Positions 37,108-43,802 of a stretch of DNA of 64,000 nt are shown piece after piece; position 1 is the stretch's first letter; each line of letters begins with the position of its first letter. The translations under genes and the position numbers were made by a program. The stretch spans positions 1-64,000 of the forward strand of contig NZ_BAJN01000001.1 of the NCBI RefSeq assembly GCF_000613725.1, given 5' to 3'. The notes beneath the pieces were generated by a model. That model worked only from the letters and a program-made list of their open reading frames with translations. It had not been told where the DNA came from and did no database searches. The stretch is from Hoylesella pleuritidis JCM 14110. GTDB lineage: Bacteria; Bacteroidota; Bacteroidia; Bacteroidales; Bacteroidaceae.

Positions 37108-37955
37108 TTACTTGTTGCCTTTCCCCTTCAGCTGCTTTTTCTCCTTGCTTTCCAAACTTTTTATACTATCAGCCACAGGCAAGTCTTCTGGCATGGTTCC
37201 TCCAAGTTCTTGAATGGTTTGGCGAACTTTTTTCCCCACTTCATAGTGTGTCTGATTTGCCTTTGTTTTTCCCTTTATGTTTTCACGGCGTAGTTTTTCT
37301 TCGGTTTGTGTGGCACGGAATAAATTAGCAGCTAATTCGGTACTTCCCATGTGGTCAAGTATCTTTTGGCTTTTCTTTAAACCTTTTCGGGCATGAATCG
37401 CTTTTGCGTCTAATCCACCGTAAAGACCTTTGTAACCATGATTCTGGAAGATTGCATAATCACGAGATTCAACGACACCGGCATTCTTGGCAGCATCAGC
37501 TAACTGACTATTGTGGCGAGCCAGTTCATTACGCAAAAAGAGACGTTTTTCTTCTTCGCTTGTCAGACGATTGTACTCGTCCATTTGCTTTATCTCTGCA
37601 ATCCGTGTCTGAACGGCAAAATAAGTTTGTCCATTCGCCACTACCTCTTTGCCCGGATCAGCATTCTGTACAATCAAGTAACAGGCATAACGGGATAGTT
37701 TTACAGATTCCAAAGGGCGTTTTGCTCCAGATCCGATACTGACCATTTCGAGATATCCTCGAAATGGTCTAAGGGATTGTTGTTACTATTGGCACACGCT
37801 TCTTTAGCCTTTTCTATTACCGGTAGGAAATGTCTGTATTCAGAATACTCAAGTACTTTTGCCATTTCTCGTGCTGACCAATATTCTACGCCATTCTCAT
37901 CAACATGTCTAATCTGTTCAAAGACAGACTTTCGTGGGTTTATTAATTCGTTCAT
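37108..37955 (-). CDS. dinD: DNA damage-inducible protein D, frameshifted
   Basis: DinD-type protein. The N-terminal BRO-N-like domain (GVEYWSAREMAKVLEYSEYRHF) is in one frame, ending 37701. The rest, from MVSIGSGAKRPLESVKLSRYACYLI to 37108, is in another. Restoring one A near 37746 (TCGAAATGG to TCGAAAATGG on the coding strand) joins them as EDISKMVSIGSGAK, giving about 282 residues. E. coli DinD is SOS-induced and inhibits RecA strand exchange. Its presence on an integrative element is notable. The lesion is a missing base in an A run. Confidence 0.8.
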
Positions 37956-38008
37956 ATTACAAGTATCATTAGTTTATTATTATGAGGGATGCTGAGCCTA
38001 CTAAACAC

Positions 38009-38323
38009 TTACAGATTCTCCATACCAAACTTTGCTATCTCGTCTATAATCGGCAAGACTTTCTCGCCCAATGGCGTGAGGGAGTATTCTACTCGTGGAG
38101 GAACTTCGGGGTACTGTTTCTTTTTAACCAGTCCTTTACCGCACAGGAATTTCAACTCGTCGATAAGCATCTTCTCGCTGATGCCAGGAATGGCACGTTT
38201 GAGTTCTCCGTAACGGATTATTCTGCGGTTGATTTGGAAGATGATGAGCAGTGTCCACTTTCCGGTGAAAATCTGCATAGACTTTCGTACGGGACATTTA
38301 TCGTCTGAAATTTTTCTCTCCAT
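38009..38323 (-). CDS. HxlR-family transcriptional regulator
   Basis: A 104-residue winged-helix repressor. The motif CPVRKSMQIFTGKWTLLIIF puts a Cys at residue 10, the position used by redox- and electrophile-sensing HxlR proteins such as YodB. The recognition part is RRIIRYGELKRAIPGISEKML and the wing ends in RVEYSLTPLG. It is divergent from the NTF2-like gene. A perfect 16-bp palindrome (38377-38392) in the shared intergenic region is the likely operator. Confidence 0.9.
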   Translation of the reverse strand: MERKISDDKCPVRKSMQIFTGKWTLLIIFQINRRIIRYGELKRAIPGISEKMLIDELKFLCGKGLVKKKQYPEVPPRVEYSLTPLGEKVLPIIDEIAKFGMENL

Positions 38324-38376
38324 GACAAACTTTTTTTATTCTTGATAATCAATAAATCTAATAATACGGTATGTAT

Positions 38377-38392
38377 CCTACAATATTGTAGG
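38377..38392. promoter_or_regulatory. Putative HxlR operator
   Basis: CCTACAATATTGTAGG, a perfect palindrome. It lies 26 bases upstream of the NTF2-like gene's -7 box, overlapping its expected -33 region, and just downstream of the HxlR gene's own promoter. Binding here could repress both genes. Confidence 0.6.
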
Positions 38393-38410
38393 TACTTGCA
38401 GATTGTAGTG

Positions 38411-38418
38411 CAAAGATA
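38411..38418 (-). promoter_or_regulatory. -7 element of HxlR gene
   Basis: TATCTTTG on the minus strand, directly abutting the plus-strand box at 38419-38426. The two polymerases would compete for the same DNA. Confidence 0.55.
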
Positions 38419-38426
38419 TAACTTTG
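38419..38426 (+). promoter_or_regulatory. -7 element of NTF2-like gene
   Basis: TAACTTTG, an exact match, 31 bases before the ATG at 38458. Confidence 0.55.
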
Positions 38427-38457
38427 CAGTGGTTCTAACAATTAAAAATACAGATTT

Positions 38458-38862
38458 ATGGAAAAGAAAATCGAAAAAGTGCGTCAATTTTACACCGCCT
38501 TGGCACAGGGTGATTTTGAAACGGTGGGGGCATTGCTCTCCGATGAGTTGGTATGGCATCAGCCGGGAAAGGGTACATTGTCGGGCGTTTACAACGGCAA
38601 GCAGAATGTTTTCGCCCATTTGGGAAGAATGGCTCAACTGAGCAATGGCACATTCGCCATCGACCAAGTGGATTACATTACGGAAAACGGCGATTTGGTC
38701 GTGGCTGCGGTTGGATTTGCAGTATCGACAAATGGACGTTCGATGCAGATGAAAGGTGTGGATCTCTTTCGCTTTGAGGATGGGCTGATTAAGGAGATTT
38801 GGCTGTTCTCAGAACAAATCGACGAAGAAGACCGCTTCTGGACGGCATTGGCACAAGGTTGA
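38458..38862 (+). CDS. NTF2-like (SnoaL-type) protein
   Basis: A 134-residue single-domain protein of the NTF2/SnoaL cone fold: VRQFYTALAQGDFETVGALLSDELVWHQPGKG at the start, and VDLFRFEDGLIKEIWLFSEQID at the end. Such proteins are small isomerases, hydrolases or binding proteins. Its divergent HxlR regulator with a conserved Cys suggests induction by a reactive electrophile or oxidant. A hairpin terminator follows. Confidence 0.85.
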   Translation: MEKKIEKVRQFYTALAQGDFETVGALLSDELVWHQPGKGTLSGVYNGKQNVFAHLGRMAQLSNGTFAIDQVDYITENGDLVVAAVGFAVSTNGRSMQMKGVDLFRFEDGLIKEIWLFSEQIDEEDRFWTALAQG

Positions 38863-38883
38863 TCGTTTATCAAAAACACTAAG

Positions 38884-38917
38884 GCAGGCAGTAAGGTAAA
38901 TGCGTCTTACTACCTGC
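38884..38917 (+). terminator. Terminator after NTF2-like gene
   Basis: GCAGGCAGTAAG pairs with CTTACTACCTGC at 11 of 12 positions, followed by TTTTCCTT. Confidence 0.65.
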
Positions 38918-38923
38918 TTTTCC

Positions 38924-39286
38924 TTAATTGCATAATCCGTTTTTGCCATAATAGACAAGTATCAGAGGACTTGCTTTTGTCTTCTCCGAAAGCCTGCCGA
39001 TTATCCACCTTCGCAAAGTCTTTGCCTGTGGTGTGGCAATATGAAACAACAACATCGTTATCATTTCAATACTGTACAAATCAATAAATCCTCGTTCAGA
39101 GCGGATTGTTCTCATTGCTTCCGCCTCCATCAAAAGCCCCTCTTTGAATATCGCTTTGATTTGTGTGTTCACCTTGCCGGAAAATCCCCCGAGCAGGTCA
39201 GCTATCTCGCAAGCTGACATCCAAACGGCAGTCATCGGGATATGTACTTTACCATTTTCACTGATGGTTATGATTTCTCTTTTCAT
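38924..39286 (-). CDS. Integrase-linked hypothetical protein
   Basis: A 120-residue protein starting MKREIITISENGKVHIPM. A possible helix-turn-helix segment is MSACEIADLLGGFSGKVNTQ, followed by an Ile/Leu-rich C-terminal helix. It lies 18 bases downstream of the integrase stop on the same strand and is a frequent integrase neighbour in Bacteroidales elements. A recombination-accessory (excisionase-like) role is plausible but unproven. Confidence 0.65.
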   Translation of the reverse strand: MKREIITISENGKVHIPMTAVWMSACEIADLLGGFSGKVNTQIKAIFKEGLLMEAEAMRTIRSERGFIDLYSIEMITMLLFHIATPQAKTLRRWIIGRLSEKTKASPLILVYYGKNGLCN

Positions 39287-39304
39287 AGACTTTCCTCCTT
39301 GTTA

Positions 39305-40540
39305 TTATATGGTGATACCGCTGAATTGCTCTATCTTACTCAACTTGTCGGAAAGGGTATTCATATCCCGGCTTTCCTTTTCGTGGGTGATTTTGGCGTA
39401 GATTTGTGTCGTGCGGATATTCGTATGCCCGAGCATCTTGGAGAGTGTTTCGATGGGGACTCCGTTGGTCAGGCAGATTTCCGTCGCCATGGTATGGCGG
39501 CTGGTATGCCATGTTATGTTCTTCTCTATGCCGCAAAGCCCGATGATTGTCTTGAGATTCTTGCAGGCGGTAATATACAGAGGAACGGGGAGGAGGTAAT
39601 CCTCCTTTGCCATCCCGTCATACTTTTCGATAATCCTCAATGGAATGTCCATCAGCATGATGTTGGATTCCACGCCCGTTTTCTGCCGCTTGGTCATAAT
39701 CCACAACTTGCCGTCGAATGAAGTCTGCACATTGTCTTTGGTCAGGTTCTTCATGTCGGTAAAGGACAAGCCCGTAAAGCAGCAGAAGACATACAAATCC
39801 CGAACCAACTCCATCGACTTGCGGCGAAACTTCAAATCCATCATTTGACGTATCTCATCCTTGGTCAGATAATCTCTTTCCGTACTCTCGGCACAGATAC
39901 TGTAATCCACGAATGGGTCTCGAACAATCCAGCCGTGATTTTGGGCAATGGTAATCATTCGGCGCAAAGGCATCATGTAGATCCATACGGTATTGTTGCA
40001 GCACTGCTTCTCCGTGCGGAGGAAAATCTCAAAGTCCGTGATAAAGGCGGGGGTAAGCTCTCGCAGGGCGATGTCGCTCAGACGGTAGCGTGTCTTGATG
40101 AACTCTTCCAAGTGCTGATAGACCGTGCAGTACTTGTTGTAGGTGGATTGGCTTCGTAAGCCTGCATCCACCTGCTTGGCAAAATCCTCATTGTGTTGGG
40201 CATAGACCGTCAGCAGTGTCTCGTGCCGCATCTCCAGACCCAAGAAAGCATTCTTTACTTTCTCTGCCGTGACATAGTTGTCCCTTTCGGCGATCTCCTT
40301 GTATTTGGCATTGATACCCACCCGAATCTTGTCCAAGAAGCGGTTGGTTTCCAATGCAACGGTACTCTTTCCCGAAGCCCGGTTGCTCTTGACGTCCCAT
40401 AGATTGGGGAGGACATCGCATTTGCAGCTGAACTGTGCAATGGTTCCGTCGATAGTGATACGGCACATCACGGGAACGGAACCGTCTTTCTTGGGGGCGT
40501 TCTTTTTGAGGTAGAACAGAACCTTAAACGTACTTCGCAT
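39305..40540 (-). CDS. Tyrosine recombinase/integrase (IntDOT-like)
   Basis: A 411-residue site-specific recombinase that would move the element. It has an N-terminal arm-binding domain and an SAM-like core-binding domain. The catalytic domain has His/Arg in TWHTSRHTMATE, His in LGHTNIRTT and the nucleophile Tyr in TQIYAKIT. Where most family members have Arg in TGLR, this one reads FTGLSFTDM. IntDOT of the Bacteroides element CTnDOT likewise has Ser in place of that first Arg. It is transcribed inward from the right end of the element. Confidence 0.93.
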   Translation of the reverse strand: MRSTFKVLFYLKKNAPKKDGSVPVMCRITIDGTIAQFSCKCDVLPNLWDVKSNRASGKSTVALETNRFLDKIRVGINAKYKEIAERDNYVTAEKVKNAFLGLEMRHETLLTVYAQHNEDFAKQVDAGLRSQSTYNKYCTVYQHLEEFIKTRYRLSDIALRELTPAFITDFEIFLRTEKQCCNNTVWIYMMPLRRMITIAQNHGWIVRDPFVDYSICAESTERDYLTKDEIRQMMDLKFRRKSMELVRDLYVFCCFTGLSFTDMKNLTKDNVQTSFDGKLWIMTKRQKTGVESNIMLMDIPLRIIEKYDGMAKEDYLLPVPLYITACKNLKTIIGLCGIEKNITWHTSRHTMATEICLTNGVPIETLSKMLGHTNIRTTQIYAKITHEKESRDMNTLSDKLSKIEQFSGITI

Positions 40541-40753
40541 AACTCTGACCTTTTATAAGTTACAAAACTATTTATTGTCAGGTTATCCGTTGGTACGCAA
40601 TTCATTGTACTTTGACGGGAAAGATTCCAAGCATTCATTTTTTCGCCTTTTTTCTTCCCGTTCTCCCTTAATCGGGCTATCTTTGCAGAAGATTTCGGTT
40701 CGGGTTCAGCCTGTTCGTTACCGTTTTTGCTATTCTTACCTACTTGGATATAG

Positions 40754-40770
40754 GGTAATGTTTTAGTAAC
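40754..40770 (+). repeat. Candidate right attachment repeat
   Basis: GGTAATGTTTTAGTAAC, in direct orientation to the copy at 33808-33824 (14 of 17 identical). If these are att sites the element is about 6.9 kb. Tentative. Confidence 0.3.
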
Positions 40771-40878
40771 GCTGCTCTGTCCAAAGTTGGCAAAAGTCCG
40801 TCTTTGGGCGGTTTTTCCCCCGAATGGTCGAACATTTAGAACTGACTAGTTCACAAATCATTTGCTATGTCCGCTCAT

Positions 40879-40988
40879 TTTTTGACCGTTGAGGATAGAT
40901 TTTGCCCAAAAAACTATAACTTTTCAGCAAATATGCTTTGCTCTTTACCGAATATGATGGCACGTTTTTTTTGGACTCGTTGTTTCTG
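40879..40988. repeat. Degenerate 22-bp periodic array (right part)
   Basis: About five 22-bp units in register from 40879. The unit at 40901 (TTTGCCCAAAAAACTATAAC) closely matches one at 33736 (TTTGCCGAAAAATCTATCAT). The unit at 40923 (TTCAGCAAATATGC) resembles the one at 33648 (TTTCAGCAAAAGAAC). This ties it to the left array on the other side of the mobile element. Confidence 0.55.
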
Positions 40989-41087
40989 TCCGTTCAGGGC
41001 TGCGAATATTGAGAAATGATTTTGGGTTGGGCGTATCATTTCTCGGAAGAATGTATATCTTAACAATTGTAAGGAGTGGACCGATTC

Positions 41088-41618
41088 TCACAGAATCTCA
41101 TCCATACAAATATCATGTTGGTCTGTGGGGACTGCTTCGATTTTCTGAAAATCGAAACACATTCCGAGTTTATAGACCGTGGGCATCTGCCGGAGCAGGC
41201 GGTCGTAATAGCCTTTTCCGCGTCCTAAGCGGTTGCCCGAAGCATCGAAGCCAACGCCGGGCACAACGATCAAATCTATCTGCCGGTATGCTGTAAAGGG
41301 TTCACCGATAGGTTCTAAAATGTGGAAGTCGCCTTCGCGAAGATCTTGCGGACCGCGATAATGACGCACTTCCAGATTCTCGTCGTCGATAACGACGGGC
41401 AGCAGAATTTGTTTGCCGGCAGCTATGAGTCGGTCGATTATAGTGTGCGTGTTGACTTCATCGGGCAGCGAATAATAGAGTAGGACGGTGTTGGCGGCCC
41501 TCAAGCGCGGATGGGCCAACAGTCGTGCCGTGATTGTTTGCGACAGTTCGTCGAGCTGAGCACGGCTGAATTGGCGCTTACGGTCTTTAATTTCTTGTCT
41601 GAGTTGCGACTTAAGCAT
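41088..41618 (-). CDS. 5-formyltetrahydrofolate cyclo-ligase
   Basis: A 176-residue enzyme that converts 5-formyl-THF to 5,10-methenyl-THF with ATP. Motifs are KSQLRQEIKDRKRQFSR at the start, VNTHTIIDRLIAAGKQILLPV, and the diagnostic VVPGVGFDASGNRLGRGKGYYDRLL. The length is normal. Its start overlaps the end of the S41 protease gene by eight bases, so it is the last gene of the four-gene operon that begins with the M3 peptidase. Confidence 0.93.
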   Translation of the reverse strand: MLKSQLRQEIKDRKRQFSRAQLDELSQTITARLLAHPRLRAANTVLLYYSLPDEVNTHTIIDRLIAAGKQILLPVVIDDENLEVRHYRGPQDLREGDFHILEPIGEPFTAYRQIDLIVVPGVGFDASGNRLGRGKGYYDRLLRQMPTVYKLGMCFDFQKIEAVPTDQHDICMDEIL

Positions 41619-43335
41619 TGGCTATGAATTGAGGACCCAGATGCAGCGAGCGGTAATCGTAGGGTAGGGCGGCGTGGGCCATTTTCCGATTCTTTGGTTT
41701 GTCTGATTTTGGCTCGGGACGTTTGGGAAAGGCCTCTTTACGTTTGAATACGTCCAAAGCGGCTTTCACGGTTGGGTCGTCTTGGTTGATGTATTGGTGC
41801 CAAGCACTTTCGTCGAGCATATTGTAAATGATTCGGCTGTTGAGATAACGCTCCAGTAGCTTGTGAGATTTTTGTATCAACAGGTTGCGGCGCTGCAATC
41901 CGTGTTTGTCGGCATAAGTGGCGAATTTGTCGACGATGTTTTGCCGGTCGAGATAGTCTGCCAAGGCCATCATCGTTTTGAAGTCGTTGAGCTTGAGGCG
42001 GTTGTCATCCGTGTAAGTGAAGGCAAATTGAAGGATGAGACCGCTTATACTTGCTTGTTTGAAATAAGATGTCATTCCGAGCGTGTCTTCGGGTATGAAG
42101 ATGTCGGGTGTGATGCCGCCGCCGCCGTAAACTACACGCCCTATACTGGTGTGATAGGCTGGACCGGTGTGCTTGATGCTATCTTGATTGAAGAATTCGC
42201 CGTGTTGGTAACGTGCGATGAGGTCTTGCTCATAATCCTTGTTGTCGCCGTTGACATAAGGCTTTTGTATGCATCGGCCCGATGGCGTGTAATAACGGGC
42301 GATGGTCAGGCGAATCATACTGCCGTCTGAGAAAGCGATCTGCTGTTGAACAAGTCCCTTGCCAAACGATCGCCGACCGATAATGGTAGCTCGGTCGTTG
42401 TCTTGCATTGCACCGGCGAATATCTCTGACGCGGAAGCCGACCCCTCGTTGATGAGTACGACGAGCGGAATTTTCTGGTAACTGCCGTGTCCGTCGCTTT
42501 TGTATTCTTGTCTGGGCGACTTCCGGCCTTGCGTATAGACGATGAGTTTGTTCTTGGGCAAAAACTCGTTTGCCATCTGAACGGCCGACTGCAAATAGCC
42601 GCCGGTATTGTCGCGCAGGTCTATCACAAGATTGCTGAAACCTTGTTGAGAGAGCGTTGCCAGGGCAATGAGCAGTTCGGTATAGGTGGTCTCGCCGAAA
42701 CTTTTGATGCGGATATAGCCTGTGGTGGCATCGAGCATATAGACGGCAGAGATGCTTTTCTGCGGAATCTCGCCTCGGGTAACGGTGAAATTAAGTACTT
42801 TCGACTGGCCGTAGCGAATGATTCCGATTTTCACTTTGGTGTCTTTCGGTCCTTTCAAACGGTGCATTGCTTCTTCATTAGTCACGACTTTTCCTACGAA
42901 CGGCTTGCCGTCGATGGCTACAATCTTATCGCCGGCCAGAATCCCGGCCCTTTCGGCCGGTCCGTTTTTGATAACGTTCTGCACGTGAATGGTATCTTGG
43001 CGGATATTGAATTCGATTCCGACGCCTGAAAACGAGCCTCTCAGATCATCATTAGCCGCCTGCACGTTCTTGGCATTGATATAAACGGAGTGCGGATCGA
43101 GCTCAGCCAGAATTTGGGGAATGGCTTTGTCTACCAGCGAATCGATGTCGACATTGTCTACATATTGGTCATCGATGATGTGAAGGAGATTATTCAGCCG
43201 GTTGCTTCCGGTACTGATGATATTTAATCGATTGCCCGAGAAGTGATTGGCATAGAATGTTCCGATCACGATTCCGATGACGACGCAGAGCGCCATCAGC
43301 AAAGGCATATAGCGATTTGATTTATTTTGATTCAT
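41611..43335 (-). CDS. S41-family C-terminal processing protease
   Basis: A 574-residue CtpA/Prc-like protease anchored by an N-terminal membrane helix (about residues 10-29). A PDZ domain follows (IVAIDGKPFVGKVV), then the protease core with the catalytic Ser in INEGSASASEIFAGAMQD and Lys in RRSFGKGLVQQ. The C-terminal region is long and charged with Lys/Pro. It acts in the periplasm on C-terminal ends of envelope proteins. It overlaps the deaminase gene by four bases and the cyclo-ligase gene by eight, so it is in an operon with both. Confidence 0.92.
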   Translation of the reverse strand: MNQNKSNRYMPLLMALCVVIGIVIGTFYANHFSGNRLNIISTGSNRLNNLLHIIDDQYVDNVDIDSLVDKAIPQILAELDPHSVYINAKNVQAANDDLRGSFSGVGIEFNIRQDTIHVQNVIKNGPAERAGILAGDKIVAIDGKPFVGKVVTNEEAMHRLKGPKDTKVKIGIIRYGQSKVLNFTVTRGEIPQKSISAVYMLDATTGYIRIKSFGETTYTELLIALATLSQQGFSNLVIDLRDNTGGYLQSAVQMANEFLPKNKLIVYTQGRKSPRQEYKSDGHGSYQKIPLVVLINEGSASASEIFAGAMQDNDRATIIGRRSFGKGLVQQQIAFSDGSMIRLTIARYYTPSGRCIQKPYVNGDNKDYEQDLIARYQHGEFFNQDSIKHTGPAYHTSIGRVVYGGGGITPDIFIPEDTLGMTSYFKQASISGLILQFAFTYTDDNRLKLNDFKTMMALADYLDRQNIVDKFATYADKHGLQRRNLLIQKSHKLLERYLNSRIIYNMLDESAWHQYINQDDPTVKAALDVFKRKEAFPKRPEPKSDKPKNRKMAHAALPYDYRSLHLGPQFIANA

Positions 43336-43766
43336 TCCTCATCAGGATTTAAGTATATCACTTCGATTCCCGCCCGTCGCAGTAGGTTGGGGCCGTCTTC
43401 TAATCTGTATTTTTCGGCATAGACCACACGTTTGATTCCGGATTGGATGATCAGTTTAGCACATTCTATACAGGGCGCAGCCGTGACGTAAAGGGTGCTT
43501 CCATCGCTGTTGTTCGAGCTGCGGGCGAGTTTGGTAATGGCATTGGCCTCGGCGTGTAAAACGTAAGGTTTGGTGGCATTTGTCTCGTCTTCGCACTCAT
43601 TCTCGAATCCACTTGGCGTGCCGTTGAATCCGTCGCTGATAATCATTTTGTCTTTGACGACTAATGCTCCGACCTGGCGGCGTTTGCAATAGCTGTTCTC
43701 CGCCCAGATTCTTGCCATCCGAAGATAACGCAGATCTAAGTTTCTTTGCTTTTTATTCGATTTCAT
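43332..43766 (-). CDS. dCMP deaminase
   Basis: A 144-residue zinc-dependent cytidine/deoxycytidylate deaminase that makes dUMP from dCMP for thymidylate synthesis. Zinc ligands are in HAEANAI (His and the proton-shuttling Glu) and PCIECAKLI (two Cys). The N terminus RYLRMARIWAENSYCKRRQVGALVV and NGTPSGFEN are typical of the dCMP type. It is second in the M3 peptidase operon. With the cyclo-ligase it gives the operon a folate/thymidylate flavour. Confidence 0.93.
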   Translation of the reverse strand: MKSNKKQRNLDLRYLRMARIWAENSYCKRRQVGALVVKDKMIISDGFNGTPSGFENECEDETNATKPYVLHAEANAITKLARSSNNSDGSTLYVTAAPCIECAKLIIQSGIKRVVYAEKYRLEDGPNLLRRAGIEVIYLNPDEE

Positions 43767-43802
43767 CCGCTTTGTCCTTAGCTTATTTCCTATTTAGAAG
43801 TA

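Larger units (their letters stand above)
40541..41087. other. Right end of element and 22-bp array, no gene
   Basis: No protein gene is supported. The stretch holds the probable integrase promoter region, a candidate right attachment repeat (40754-40770) and the right part of the 22-bp array (40879-40988). A TATCTTTGCA box at 40680 points rightwards with no gene after it. Confidence 0.5.

Noticed and set aside
33874..40688. TATCTTTGCA boxes near both ends of the element as att sites
   Set aside because: The two copies are in opposite orientation, so recombination between them would invert rather than excise. They are ordinary promoter-like boxes.
41009..41296. 95-codon plus-strand frame
   Set aside because: Antisense to the well-supported cyclo-ligase gene; no motif.
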